Below, piece after piece: positions 17,287-26,310 of a stretch of 61,677 nucleotides of DNA (position 1 is its first letter; each line of letters opens with the position of its first letter). The DNA comes from an uncultured Parabacteroides sp. Lineage in GTDB: Bacteria; Bacteroidota; Bacteroidia; Bacteroidales; Tannerellaceae. The notes beneath the pieces were generated by a model that had not been told where the DNA came from, made no database searches, and saw nothing but the letters and a program-made list of their open reading frames with translations. The DNA lies in contig CASFXH010000012.1 in assembly GCA_949298575.1 (NCBI GenBank), positions 1-61,677 of the forward strand. Reading direction: 5' to 3'. The translations under genes and the position numbers were made by a program.

Positions 17287-19125
17287 TTAGTCCTGCCAAT
17301 CGCCATTTTCCTTGATCAGGCGCACCAGACGGTCGACCGCCTCTTCTTCCGGTATGTTCTTCAGGACGCAGGTCTTGCCTTTATAGAGGTTGATCCGTCC
17401 CCGACCGGCGCCTACATAGCCGTAGTCGGCGTCGGCCATCTCGCCCGGGCCATTGACGATGCAGCCCATAATGCCGATTTTCAGTCCCTTCAGGTGGGCC
17501 GTGGCGCCTTTGATGCGTGCGATCGCCGACTGGAGGTCGTACAAAGTGCGGCCGCAGCTGGGGCATGAGATGTATTCCGTCTTGCTGATCCGTGAACGGG
17601 TCGCCTGCAAGATGGAAAACATGCATTGGTCGAGTGTCCGTGGGTCGTCAATCCGGTCGTCGGCCAATAAGATGCCATCCCCGAAACCGTCCAACAGCAG
17701 CGCTCCGAAATCGGCCGCCGCCTTGAGGCGCAGCGATTCCACGTCGGCCTCCTCGTAGCCTCGACACAAGACTACTGGCACCTCGCAGTCGGCTAGCCGC
17801 AGCCGGTGCATGGCCGCCCGCATGTCGCCTACCCCATTCTGGTGGTGCGTGCGCAGCAAGATCACCACCCGCTCATCCGTTCTCAGCTCCTGGAGCATCG
17901 CGTCCGTCAGGTCGTCGTAGGTGAGGCTGATGAATTTGATAGGGCTCTCGTAAGCGTGCATGATTTCCGCCTCGGAAGCGATGAAGCAAGGATAGACATT
18001 CGGTCGGTCTTTCCAGAAATGCGCGTCTACGATGAGACGGAATTCGTTGGGGAAATTATCCGGATCCTCGCTGCCAATATAGAGGTAATCAGGCATCGCC
18101 TGGCGATCCAGCGAGAAGTCGCCCCGCCGCCGGTCCGCGATCACCACCGGAACGGCCTCGCCACCGATGTCCTGGACTTGCCGGGTCACGCGGCGCCCCG
18201 TGAAACAAGGGTCGAACGAGGGGTCGTATGCCGCCTCTATTCGCCGATGCCCTTCCCTTTCTTGGATGTAGTCCACTAGCTTTCGGGCCACGGGCAACTC
18301 GGCCTCCGGATCCTCGGTGAGCGAAACGCGGATCGTATCCCCCAAGCCGTCGGCCAGGAGCGTCCCGATGCCCACCGCGCTTTTGACGCGGCCATCCTCG
18401 CCGTCGCCCGCCTCGGTCACGCCGAGATGCAAGGGATAACGCATCCCCTCGCCCGCCATAACCCGGGCCAACAGGCGCACGGTCTTGACCATCACCGTCG
18501 TGTTCGAGGCCTTGATGGAAAGCACGATGTCATGGAAATCCTCTTCCTCGCAAATCCGGAGAAACTCCATGCAGCTCTCTACCATGCCTTGCGGCGTGTC
18601 TCCGTAGCGACTCATGATGCGGTCCGATAAGGAGCCATGGTTGACCCCCACGCGGATCGCGGTATGGTGTTCTTTACAAATATGAAGGAAGGGGACGAGC
18701 CGTTCACGGATTTTCTGGATCTCGGCGGCATATTCCTCGTCCGTATATTCCAAATGGCTGAAAGTACGGGCCTTGTCTACGTAATTGCCGGGATTGATCC
18801 GCACTTTCTCAACTTCCTCGGCCGCCGCGTCGGCCGCCCGGGGATTAAAATGGATGTCGGCCACGAGGGGAGTCGTATAGCCCCGCTCGCGGAGATGGCT
18901 CCGGATGACGCCCAAGTTACGCGCTTCCCGCTCGCCTTGCGCCGTGAAACGCACGTATTCGGCCCCCGCCTCGATCATGCGGATGGCTTGCTCGACAGCC
19001 GCCTCGGTATCCATCGTCGAGACGTTGGCCATCGACTGGATCCGGATCGGGTTCGTACCGCCCATCGGCGTGTCGCCGATATGGACGACCGACGATTGGC
19101 GGCGTTCGTAATTGAAATAATCCAT
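17287..19125 (-). CDS. ispG: 4-hydroxy-3-methylbut-2-en-1-yl diphosphate synthase
   Basis: A 612-residue IspG (GcpE), the iron-sulfur enzyme of the methylerythritol phosphate pathway that reduces MEcPP to HMBPP. The N-terminal TIM barrel carries NPIRIQSM and PLVADIHFNPRAA. The C-terminal cluster domain has CPSCGRTLYD and GIMGCIVNGPGE, giving the three Cys and the Glu that bind 4Fe-4S. The length reflects the extra central domain (about 270-480) seen in Bacteroidetes and plant enzymes. The start at 19125 (MDYFNYERR) is favoured over 19221; the longer N-terminus would run back into array C. A weak -7-like TACCTTCC lies at 19172-19179. Confidence 0.95.
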   Translation of the reverse strand: MDYFNYERRQSSVVHIGDTPMGGTNPIRIQSMANVSTMDTEAAVEQAIRMIEAGAEYVRFTAQGEREARNLGVIRSHLRERGYTTPLVADIHFNPRAADAAAEEVEKVRINPGNYVDKARTFSHLEYTDEEYAAEIQKIRERLVPFLHICKEHHTAIRVGVNHGSLSDRIMSRYGDTPQGMVESCMEFLRICEEEDFHDIVLSIKASNTTVMVKTVRLLARVMAGEGMRYPLHLGVTEAGDGEDGRVKSAVGIGTLLADGLGDTIRVSLTEDPEAELPVARKLVDYIQEREGHRRIEAAYDPSFDPCFTGRRVTRQVQDIGGEAVPVVIADRRRGDFSLDRQAMPDYLYIGSEDPDNFPNEFRLIVDAHFWKDRPNVYPCFIASEAEIMHAYESPIKFISLTYDDLTDAMLQELRTDERVVILLRTHHQNGVGDMRAAMHRLRLADCEVPVVLCRGYEEADVESLRLKAAADFGALLLDGFGDGILLADDRIDDPRTLDQCMFSILQATRSRISKTEYISCPSCGRTLYDLQSAIARIKGATAHLKGLKIGIMGCIVNGPGEMADADYGYVGAGRGRINLYKGKTCVLKNIPEEEAVDRLVRLIKENGDWQD

Positions 19126-19197
19126 TTCTTTTTTCTCTTCAGATCGGTTTTCGCTTTTTTTAAAAGAAGCGGGAAGGTAGAAAAGCCTCCGCGGAGC

Positions 19198-19406
19198 GTC
19201 GACAGGCCTTAATCTGCTCAAGAAGCGCTGTCGTCGTCGACGACGGTCCTTAATCTGGCCAAGAAGCGTTGTCGTCGTCGACGACAGGCCTTAATCTGGC
19301 CAAGAAGCGCTGTCGTCGTCGACGACGGTCCTCAATCTGGCCAAGAAGCGTTGTCGTCGTCGACGACAGCCCTTAATCTGCCCAAGAGGCACTGTCGTCG
19401 CTGCCG
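19198..19406. repeat. Tandem array C, 41-bp unit, about 5 copies with alternating variants
   Basis: The anchor AATCTG recurs at 19211, 19252, 19293, 19334 and 19375, an exact 41-bp period. Each unit holds the palindrome GTCGTCGACGAC. Two subtypes alternate: GCGCTG units are followed by GGTCC, and GCGTTG units by AGGCC or AGCCC. The outer copies are degenerate. It occupies the 377-bp gap between ispG and purE, about 97 bp beyond the purE stop. The rest of the gap (19407-19502) is T/A-rich without a gene. Confidence 0.95.
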
Positions 19407-19502
19407 GCAACTCTCTTCCCTTTCCTTATTATATTATATAAGGAAGAGGAAACGCCCCTTCCGGAGCGCTTCTTCTTTCCGTTCAATCTCAAATCAGGCT
19501 AA

Positions 19503-20009
19503 TCAATTGGTCTTGTATTTGAAGGAGACTTTCGCGAGGTCCTCGTTCGCTTTCACGATTTTCTTCTTCAAATCTTCCTTGTAAGTCGCCAATTTGGCTT
19601 GCAGGGCCTCGTCGCCGACCGCCAGGATCTGGGTGGCGAGGATGCCGGCGTTCAAGGCGCCATTGATGCCGACCGTCGCGACCGGGATTCCCGGGGGCAT
19701 CTGGACGATGGCCAGCAGGGCGTCCATCCCGTCGAGCGACGAGTTGATCGGGACTCCGATGACGGGCACCGTCGTCATCGAGGCGATCACTCCACACAAA
19801 TGAGCGGCCATGCCGGCGGCGGCGATGATCACCTTGATCCCCCTCGCCTTGGCGCCTTTGGCGAAAGCCTCGACTTCCTCCGGGGTCCGGTGGGCGGAGA
19901 GGGCGTGCATCTCGAACGGGATCTCCATCTCGTCCAGATACTTGGCGGCCTTCTCCATGACCGGCAGGTCGGAGGTGCTGCCCATGATGATACTGACTAA
20001 CGGCTCCAT
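19503..20009 (-). CDS. purE: 5-(carboxyamino)imidazole ribonucleotide mutase
   Basis: A 168-residue class I PurE that moves the carboxyl group of N5-CAIR to give CAIR in purine synthesis. Motifs: IIMGSTSDLPVM near the N-terminus, HALSAHRTPEE with the catalytic His, and AAGMAAHLCGVIA. Lengths of 160-170 are normal. It is the last gene of the tight run rpoN-PAP2-gcvH-purE, 4 bp after gcvH. purK is not seen nearby. Confidence 0.96.
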   Translation of the reverse strand: MEPLVSIIMGSTSDLPVMEKAAKYLDEMEIPFEMHALSAHRTPEEVEAFAKGAKARGIKVIIAAAGMAAHLCGVIASMTTVPVIGVPINSSLDGMDALLAIVQMPPGIPVATVGINGALNAGILATQILAVGDEALQAKLATYKEDLKKKIVKANEDLAKVSFKYKTN

Positions 20010-20013
20010 GTCC

Positions 20014-20394
20014 TTATTTCGCGATCAGTTTCTGGTACTCCTCGGCCGAAAGCAAGCTGTCCAATTCCGCCGGGTCGGCGACGTTGACTTTGATCAGCCA
20101 CCCCTTGCCGTAAGCGTCCTCATTCACCAACTCCGGCGCGCCTTCCAGCTCGGGATTCACCTCCAGGACCTCGCCGGTGACAGGCATGAACAAGTCGGAC
20201 ACCGTCTTGACGGCCTCGATCGAGCCAAACGACTCTTCCTTGCCAATCGTCTCGCCAACGGTCGTGATATCCACATAAACGATCTCACCCAATTCACTTT
20301 GGGCATAATCGGTAATGCCTACATAAGCGACATCGCCTTCCACACGGATCCACTCGTGATCCTTCGTGTACTTTACATCTACAGGAAAATTCAT
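20014..20394 (-). CDS. gcvH: Glycine cleavage system H protein
   Basis: A 126-residue lipoyl carrier that shuttles the methylamine group among the P, T and L proteins of glycine cleavage. The lipoylation site is Lys63 in [11 protein letters not shown]. The other hallmarks are [21 protein letters not shown] and GWLIKV near the C-terminus. P and T protein genes are absent from the window; the L-protein role could be filled by lpdA at 6.6-7.9 kb. It sits 9 bp after the PAP2-like gene. Confidence 0.96.
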   Translation of the reverse strand: MNFPVDVKYTKDHEWIRVEGDVAYVGITDYAQSELGEIVYVDITTVGETIGKEESFGSIEAVKTVSDLFMPVTGEVLEVNPELEGAPELVNEDAYGKGWLIKVNVADPAELDSLLSAEEYQKLIAK

Positions 20395-20403
20395 AACTCA
20401 GTA

Positions 20404-21036
20404 TTATTTTATTATTTGATGAAAAAAATAGATTTGACTCCAAACCGAAAAAAAGAAAGTGCACATGAAGCCCAGGCTCACCCCGGCGTACACTTGCATT
20501 GGGGTATGTTTCTTCAAGTAAATCCTCGACGCCCCCAATAAGCCCGCCACCAGAAGCACGACCATGAAAGCCCACGAAAGGTTGAGGTGGTGGATCTCCG
20601 CGTACCCCATCAGTCCGCCCAGCATCCCCCCAATACCAATCCCATGCGCGCTGATCTTCCAAATGAAATTAATTCCCAAAGCGATCATCAGCGCCACGCA
20701 TGAACCCGCCAAAACGCCCAGTAGCCAGAAAGGCATCATCATCCGGTTCATGAAATAAAGACTTGACAAGAGGGAAAGGATCAGGATCAGGTAGGGCAAC
20801 ACTCGCTCCCGCCGGTTCGTCAATTCCATATCTCCCGCCGACCCGCTACGGATCAACAAGTAGATAAACAACGCCGGCAAAAACGCGGTACAAGCGAAAA
20901 TCCCCACGGCGATGTAAACTTTCGCCATAAAAGGAAGGACGCGCAGGCTCGTGAACGCCAACGCCAACAAAATCCCATACGTCATCATCAGCAACGGATG
21001 GAATACGATCGATACTATATTCGCGAACAACCTCAT
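20404..21036 (-). CDS. PAP2-like membrane protein with altered catalytic motif
   Basis: A 210-residue protein with about six membrane segments, related to the PAP2/phosphatidic acid phosphatase fold. Motif 1 is reduced to TNRRERVLPYL, motif 2 appears as KISAHGIGIGG, and motif 3 as ASRIYLKKHTPMQVYAG. In canonical enzymes motif 3 reads SR-x5-H-x3-D; here the Asp is Gln. Activity is therefore uncertain, and a non-phosphatase or changed lipid-phosphate role is possible. It lies 5 bp after rpoN and 9 bp before gcvH. Confidence 0.7.
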   Translation of the reverse strand: MRLFANIVSIVFHPLLMMTYGILLALAFTSLRVLPFMAKVYIAVGIFACTAFLPALFIYLLIRSGSAGDMELTNRRERVLPYLILILSLLSSLYFMNRMMMPFWLLGVLAGSCVALMIALGINFIWKISAHGIGIGGMLGGLMGYAEIHHLNLSWAFMVVLLVAGLLGASRIYLKKHTPMQVYAGVSLGFMCTFFFSVWSQIYFFHQIIK

Positions 21037-21041
21037 AACTT

Positions 21042-22508
21042 TTATATTTCCTTGCGGAGGCGGGCGACAGGGATACCTAATTGTTCCCGGTACTTGGCGA
21101 CGGTCCTGCGGGCGATCGCATAGCCCTTTTCTTTCAGGATCGCCGCCAATTCCTCGTCATTCAACGGCTTTCGCTTATCTTCCGCCTCGATGCATTCTTT
21201 TACGATTTTCTTTACTTCCCTTGTCGAGATCTCTTCCCCGCTATCGTTCTGCATGGACTCCGAGAAGAAATATTTCAAGGGGTATATCCCAAAATTGGTC
21301 TGTACATATTTGCTGTTGCTCACGCGGGAGATGGTAGAGATATCATACCCCGCCCGCTCGGCGACATCTTTAAGGATCATTGGCCGTAGTGTCGACTCAT
21401 CGCCCGTCAGGAAGAAATCTTTTTGCAAAAGCATGATTGCTTCCATGGTCCGTGTCAACGTCTCGTTCCGCTGCTTTACCGCGTCGATAAACCATTGCGC
21501 CGAGTCCAATTTCTGTTTCACGAACTGGATCGCTTCCCGCTTCTCGGAGGTCTGGTTGGCTTTATGTGCCATATAATCCTGAAACATGTTGGCGTACTCC
21601 CGATTGATCCGCATCTCGGGGACACCCCGTTGATTCATGCTCAAAGTCAATTCGCCGTTATTCGCGTCCACGATAAAGTCGGGGACGATCTGGCTCATGG
21701 CCGTCTCCATCGAGCCGCCCAAGTCGTTCCCGGGCTTAGGATTCAAAACGGTAATCTCGCGGATCGCCTTTTTCAGCGTCAGCTCGTCAATATTGAAATA
21801 TTTCATGACGCGCTCGTAACGCTTGCGGGTAAAATCCTCAAAACAATCTGTCAAGACCTGAATCGCCTGCTTGATTTCCGGCGTTTCCCGCTTTTTCTTT
21901 AATTGGATCAAAAGACATTCTCTCAAATCGCGCGCGCCGACACCCGCTGGCTCAAAATCTTGGATCACCTTAAGCACTTTTTGGATCTCCTCCTCGCTCA
22001 CCTCGAGGTTCGCCTGAAAAATCAAATCGTCCGCGATCGCGGAAAGGTCGCGCCGCAAATAGCCGTCATCATCTATATTTCCAATAATATATTCCGCGAT
22101 CTTGACCTCTTTGTCCGGCAACTTTCGCAAGCCTAGTTGCTCCAACAGGTTCTCGTTGAGCGATTGCCCGACCGAAAAAGGGACATCTTCCTTGTGCTCT
22201 GTCCGTTCCGACATTTCTTTCAACTTGTAATCAGGGATGTCGTCTTCCGTCAAGTAATCGCCCAAGGATAAATCCGTGTCGCCACTTTCCATACTGTCGA
22301 TCTCACTATCATCCCCGCTCATCTCCGTCTCCGGTTGGTCCAAATCATCTACTGGATCCTTTCCCTCCTCCAATGCCGGGTTTTCCTCCAACTCGTGTTT
22401 CACACGTTCCTCCAACTCAAGAGTCGGCAACTCCAAAAGCCGGATCAACTGGATTTGCTGGGGCGATAATTTCTGTTGTAACTTCTGTTGTAACTGTTGC
22501 TTTAGCAT
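21042..22508 (-). CDS. rpoN: RNA polymerase sigma-54 factor
   Basis: A 488-residue sigma-54. The Gln/Leu-rich region I (QQLQQKLQQKLSPQQIQLIRLLELPTLELEERV) binds activators, followed by an acidic region II, the core-binding domain, an HTH, and the RpoN box ARRTVAKYREQLGIP at the C-terminus that reads the -24 element. The start MLKQQ at 22508 is preferred over MYERRF at 22526. It heads the unit with the PAP2-like gene, gcvH and purE. No sigma-54 activator (AAA+ enhancer-binding protein) is seen in the window. Confidence 0.96.
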   Translation of the reverse strand: MLKQQLQQKLQQKLSPQQIQLIRLLELPTLELEERVKHELEENPALEEGKDPVDDLDQPETEMSGDDSEIDSMESGDTDLSLGDYLTEDDIPDYKLKEMSERTEHKEDVPFSVGQSLNENLLEQLGLRKLPDKEVKIAEYIIGNIDDDGYLRRDLSAIADDLIFQANLEVSEEEIQKVLKVIQDFEPAGVGARDLRECLLIQLKKKRETPEIKQAIQVLTDCFEDFTRKRYERVMKYFNIDELTLKKAIREITVLNPKPGNDLGGSMETAMSQIVPDFIVDANNGELTLSMNQRGVPEMRINREYANMFQDYMAHKANQTSEKREAIQFVKQKLDSAQWFIDAVKQRNETLTRTMEAIMLLQKDFFLTGDESTLRPMILKDVAERAGYDISTISRVSNSKYVQTNFGIYPLKYFFSESMQNDSGEEISTREVKKIVKECIEAEDKRKPLNDEELAAILKEKGYAIARRTVAKYREQLGIPVARLRKEI

Positions 22509-22572
22509 AAATCTTCTTTCATACAAGGAGAAACCTGTTTCCCCTTAACGAAAACCGGCTTCTACTGCCTTG

Positions 22573-22580
22573 CAAATATA
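22573..22580 (-). promoter_or_regulatory. -7 promoter element for the rpoN unit
   Basis: Minus-strand TATATTTG matches TAnnTTTG, 64 bp before the rpoN start. A TTTG lies 15 bp upstream of it, closer than the usual 19-21 bp. Confidence 0.45.
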
Positions 22581-22738
22581 GTTTTTTACTTTTGACAAAT
22601 CCCTTATTCCTATTTATAAAATTCATTTTCCAATCAATCATTCGGTCCAAAGCGTATTTCCAGTAAGTGGAGATGCCTCAATTCGCATTTGAAGAACAAA
22701 CAAAACTCGTTCTTTTAAGGCATTTAATAATAAATTAT

Positions 22739-22746
22739 TACTTTTG
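22739..22746 (+). promoter_or_regulatory. -7 promoter element for tcdA
   Basis: TACTTTTG matches TAnnTTTG, 19 bp before the ATG at 22766. It supports that start over the in-frame ATG at 22667. Confidence 0.6.
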
Positions 22747-22765
22747 CGCCAAAAATCGAGAAAAG

Positions 22766-23479
22766 ATGAACCAAGCATGGAGATCAAGGACAACGTTGTT
22801 GCTGGGAGAGTCTCGTATGGACTATCTCTCACGATGCCATGTGCTCATGGTCGGATTAGGAGGTGTGGGCGCTTACGCCGCGGAGCAACTATGTCGAGCG
22901 GGAATCGGGAAAATGACCCTGGTTGATGCGGATACGGTCCATGAAAGCAACCTCAATCGCCAATTACCCGCCCTGCGCTCCACGCTTGGGCAACCAAAAG
23001 TAGAAGTGGTCGCTCGTCGGTTACTCGACATCAATCCCGAACTGTCCTTGACGCTCCATCATGAATTCCTTCGGGATGAACGGACGGAAGAAATCCTCGC
23101 GGCGACGAACTATCAATTTATTGTCGACGCGATCGACTCCCTCAGTCCGAAGGCTTTTCTTCTTTATCACGCCCTAAAGCGCGATATCCCGGTCGTCTCC
23201 TCAATGGGCGCCGGAGCGAAAATGGATCCTACCCAAATCCGAATTGCCGATATCTCCAAGACCCAGAATTGCGCGTTAGCGAAAGCTGTTCGCAAGCGAT
23301 TGCGTGCGCTTGGAGTTGAAAAAGGAATACCGGTGGTCTTTTCGCTGGAAATGGCCCACCCTGAAGCGATCATTGAGGTCAATGACGAGCCTTGTAAACG
23401 TACCACGACAGGTACGATTTCCTATATGCCCGCGTTGTTCGGGTGTTTTTTGAGCGCTTATGTCTTACAACATATCTAA
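22766..23479 (+). CDS. tcdA: tRNA threonylcarbamoyladenosine dehydratase (TcdA/CsdL, E1-like)
   Basis: A 237-residue E1-like ATP-dependent enzyme that cyclises t6A37 in tRNA to ct6A. The Rossmann motif [15 protein letters not shown] is followed by the Asp of [15 protein letters not shown] (Arg-finger segment), then [13 protein letters not shown] and [10 protein letters not shown], as in TcdA rather than MoeB/ThiF. There are no CxxC zinc pairs, which also favours TcdA. The start at 22766 (MNQAWRSRT) fits the family and the promoter. It is followed 20 bp later by the lolD-like gene. Confidence 0.9.
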   Translation: MNQAWRSRTTLLLGESRMDYLSRCHVLMVGLGGVGAYAAEQLCRAGIGKMTLVDADTVHESNLNRQLPALRSTLGQPKVEVVARRLLDINPELSLTLHHEFLRDERTEEILAATNYQFIVDAIDSLSPKAFLLYHALKRDIPVVSSMGAGAKMDPTQIRIADISKTQNCALAKAVRKRLRALGVEKGIPVVFSLEMAHPEAIIEVNDEPCKRTTTGTISYMPALFGCFLSAYVLQHI

Positions 23480-23499
23480 TTCCAATGAAAGAAACAGGC

Positions 23500-24168
23500 A
23501 TGATACAGACAAAAGGCATCACTAAAAGTTTCGGGTCTTTACAGGTCTTGAAAGGTATTGATTTAGCAATCAAGCAAGGGGAAATCGTCTCGATCGTTGG
23601 GCCGAGTGGAGCGGGTAAGACGACCCTCCTCCAGATCATCGGCACCCTCGATAAGCCAGATACCGGCACGCTCATCCTTAACGGGACTGACGTGCGGAAG
23701 CTAAACGAGAAAGCCTTATCCGCTTTCCGCAATAAAAATATCGGCTTCGTATTCCAATTCCACCAACTTTTACCGGAATTCACGGCGCTTGAAAATGTCA
23801 TGATTCCCGCATTGATTGGAGGCCTTAAAGCCTCCGTAGCGGAAGCGAAAGCCCGAAAAATTCTTGAGGATTTAAACCTCTCTGAACGGACTACGCACAA
23901 ACCAGCGGAATTGTCCGGAGGGGAAAAACAACGAGTAGCCGTCGCCCGGGCTTTGATCAACGATCCTGCCGTTATCTTAGCGGACGAGCCTTCAGGCAGC
24001 CTCGATAGTCAACATAAGGAAGAATTACACGCGTTGTTTTTTGACCTTTGCGATCGGTTAGGCCAAACATTCGTTATTGTAACCCATGACGAACAACTTG
24101 CGGCTAAGTCTGATCGCGTTATCCACATTCGAGACGGTATCGTATTCAATAATGAACAATCCATTTAA
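23500..24168 (+). CDS. lolD: ABC transporter ATP-binding protein, LolD type
   Basis: A 222-residue ATPase. Walker A is GPSGAGKTT, the Q-loop is [21 protein letters not shown] (typical LolD/MacB-like HQLLPEFTA), the signature is [15 protein letters not shown], and Walker B is VILADEPSG followed by the switch His in VTHDEQ. LolD with LolC/E moves lipoproteins from the inner membrane to LolA. The membrane subunits are not beside it, as often in Bacteroidetes. The start at 23500 ([12 protein letters not shown]) fits homologues; 23485 is possible. Confidence 0.88.
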   Translation: MIQTKGITKSFGSLQVLKGIDLAIKQGEIVSIVGPSGAGKTTLLQIIGTLDKPDTGTLILNGTDVRKLNEKALSAFRNKNIGFVFQFHQLLPEFTALENVMIPALIGGLKASVAEAKARKILEDLNLSERTTHKPAELSGGEKQRVAVARALINDPAVILADEPSGSLDSQHKEELHALFFDLCDRLGQTFVIVTHDEQLAAKSDRVIHIRDGIVFNNEQSI

Positions 24169-24183
24169 ATTTGATAAATAATC

Positions 24184-25548
24184 ATGGCACAAACAAAAAG
24201 AGCGACATTTGGAAGTAAAATCGGCGTAGTCCTAGCTACTGTCGGTTGTGCGGTAGGTCTTGGAAACATCTGGCGTTTCCCCTATATGTTGGGCGATAAT
24301 GGTGGAGCGGCCTTCCTATTGGTATATATTGGTTGTATCCTTTTTTTAGGTATTCCAGTAATGATTACCGAGTTTTTTATCGGACGTTATTCTCATAAAA
24401 ATGTAGCGGGCGCCTTCAAAGCCATCGCTCCTGGCACGAAATGGAGTATTATTGGCTATAATGGCGTGCTTGCCGCTTTTCTTATCTTAGGTTATTATTC
24501 TGTCGTTTCCGGCTGGACACTCGAATATATTGTCCAGGCATGTGGTGGATCGTTAGCTGGGAAAGATGCGTCTGATTTCGCGAACGAATTTACTAATTTC
24601 TCCACAAGTGTATTCCGTCCAATCCTTTGGACAGCCGTCTTTATCATTTTGACCCACGTGATTATCATCTCTGGCGTGAAAGAAGGCATCGAACGGGCAT
24701 CCAAAGTCATGATGCCTGTCTTATTTCTCATTCTGATCGCGCTTTGTATCCGTTCCCTTACTTTGCCGGGCGCGAACGAAGGATTAACTTTTTTATTTCA
24801 ACCTGATTTCTCAAAAATCGATTCTTCCGTGGTCTTAAGCGCGATGGGGCAAGCATTTTTCTCATTGAGTATCGGAATGGGATGTTTGGTCACCTATGCT
24901 TCCTATTTCGGGAAAAATACGAATCTTCAAACCACCGCATTACAAGTGACTATCCTTGACACGTTAGTCGCGGTTCTTGCGGCGGTCATGATTTTCCCGG
25001 CCGTTTTTAACTTCGGTATTGAACCGACCGCCGGTCCGGAATTGGTTTTCATCACCTTACCGAATGTCTTCGAACAATTGCCTTTCGGAAATATTTGGTC
25101 TTTTGTCTTTTTCGTGCTTTTGGCTTTGGCGGCGTTAACTTCTACGATTTCCTTACATGAGGTATCAACCGCTTATATCCATGAAGAATATCACATTTCC
25201 CGAAAAAAAGCGGCGATATTGGTCTCGATTGGCGTATTCATCGTGGGCGTGATTTGTTCGCTCTCTATGGGTATCTGGAGTGCCTATAAGATTTTCGGAT
25301 TGAATATCTTTGATTTCGTCGACTTTGTAACCGCGAAAATCATGTTACCGTTTGGGGGTATGATGATCTGTATCTTTGTAGGGAAAAGGATCGAAAAGAA
25401 TTTGCTGCGTGAGGAAGTTACGAATCACGGATCTATCCGTTTCTACTTTTTCAACACTTATGCTTTCTTCGTGAAATACATCGCTCCGATTCTTATAGGT
25501 CTCATTTTCCTTAATGAGACTGGTTTATTCCGAGCGATTTTCAACTAA
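24184..25548 (+). CDS. Sodium-dependent transporter, NSS/SNF (LeuT) family
   Basis: A 454-residue transporter with about 11-12 membrane helices. The TM1 signature VGLGNIWRFPYMLGDNGGAAFLLVY binds Na+ and substrate in this family, and the TM6 region AFFSLSIGMGCLVTYASYFGK is also typical. Bacterial members take up amino acids such as Leu, Trp or Tyr; the substrate here is not predictable. It sits 15 bp after lolD and 9 bp before the HhH protein gene. Confidence 0.92.
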   Translation: MAQTKRATFGSKIGVVLATVGCAVGLGNIWRFPYMLGDNGGAAFLLVYIGCILFLGIPVMITEFFIGRYSHKNVAGAFKAIAPGTKWSIIGYNGVLAAFLILGYYSVVSGWTLEYIVQACGGSLAGKDASDFANEFTNFSTSVFRPILWTAVFIILTHVIIISGVKEGIERASKVMMPVLFLILIALCIRSLTLPGANEGLTFLFQPDFSKIDSSVVLSAMGQAFFSLSIGMGCLVTYASYFGKNTNLQTTALQVTILDTLVAVLAAVMIFPAVFNFGIEPTAGPELVFITLPNVFEQLPFGNIWSFVFFVLLALAALTSTISLHEVSTAYIHEEYHISRKKAAILVSIGVFIVGVICSLSMGIWSAYKIFGLNIFDFVDFVTAKIMLPFGGMMICIFVGKRIEKNLLREEVTNHGSIRFYFFNTYAFFVKYIAPILIGLIFLNETGLFRAIFN

Positions 25549-25557
25549 ACGGTATAT

Positions 25558-26310
25558 ATGGCTTGGCAAGATTTTTTCTATTTTTCAAAAGGGGAACGGC
25601 GGGCTCTGATCGCGTTGATCGTGCTCATAAGTATCGCTTGGGGATTTATAGTCTGGCTAGACCATAAGCCCCCCATGGCAAATCCGGATCCGACAGAGCC
25701 TGTCGATTCCCTTCTTGTTAAAGCCAAACCATCTATTAACCCAACGGACAGCGTAGTTCAACTTCCCCCTACGTCTACACCTTCAACCACTCCTCTTCAA
25801 GCCGAGAGGAAACCGTTAAAACAACGCGTTCAGGCGTATCGGTATCCTTCTTCCCGAACTTCCAATAAATTTCCGGAAGGGACGGTGGTGGAATTGAATG
25901 GAGCCGATAGCTTGACGCTTCAAAAAGTTCCGGGTATTGGACCAGCTTTCGCTCGTCGAATAGTACGGTACCGGGATTTATTAGGAGGTTATCACCATAT
26001 CGAGCAATTACTCGAGGTTTATGGCATTACGCCTGAACGCTTCGCGGACTTGCGTCCTTGGTTCCGGGTCGATTCGTCGGCCATCGTCCGCCGTGATCTC
26101 AATACATTATCTTTTAAAGAGATGCTTCGCCATCCTTATTTGGATTACGAGCAAACTAAATGTCTTTCCAACTTAATTCGTCGGCAAGGACGGATCACCA
26201 GTTGGGATGAGGTTCGTCTTCTCGATGAGTTTCCTGCTGAAAGTATCCAGAAATTGGATCTCTATTTCACTTTTGAAAAAACGGATTCAACTTCACTTAC
26301 TCGTAAATGA
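25558..26310 (+). CDS. Membrane-anchored helix-hairpin-helix protein (ComEA-like)
   Basis: A 250-residue protein. It has one N-terminal membrane segment (ALIALIVLISIAWGFIVWLDH), a Pro/Thr-rich linker (about 45-90), and two HhH units. The first is VELNGADSLTLQKVPGIGPAFARRIVRYRDLLGGY. The second, LNTLSFKEMLRHPYLDYEQTKCLSNLIRRQG, resembles the domain repeats of Bacteroidetes ComEA-like proteins. It may bind DNA outside the inner membrane; a competence role is inference only. Its 3' end overlaps the convergent M16 peptidase gene by 14 bp. Confidence 0.82.
   Translation: MAWQDFFYFSKGERRALIALIVLISIAWGFIVWLDHKPPMANPDPTEPVDSLLVKAKPSINPTDSVVQLPPTSTPSTTPLQAERKPLKQRVQAYRYPSSRTSNKFPEGTVVELNGADSLTLQKVPGIGPAFARRIVRYRDLLGGYHHIEQLLEVYGITPERFADLRPWFRVDSSAIVRRDLNTLSFKEMLRHPYLDYEQTKCLSNLIRRQGRITSWDEVRLLDEFPAESIQKLDLYFTFEKTDSTSLTRK

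Noticed and set aside
22667-22765. Upstream start for tcdA
   Set aside because: The segment contains the -7 promoter element TACTTTTG and is not conserved protein sequence.
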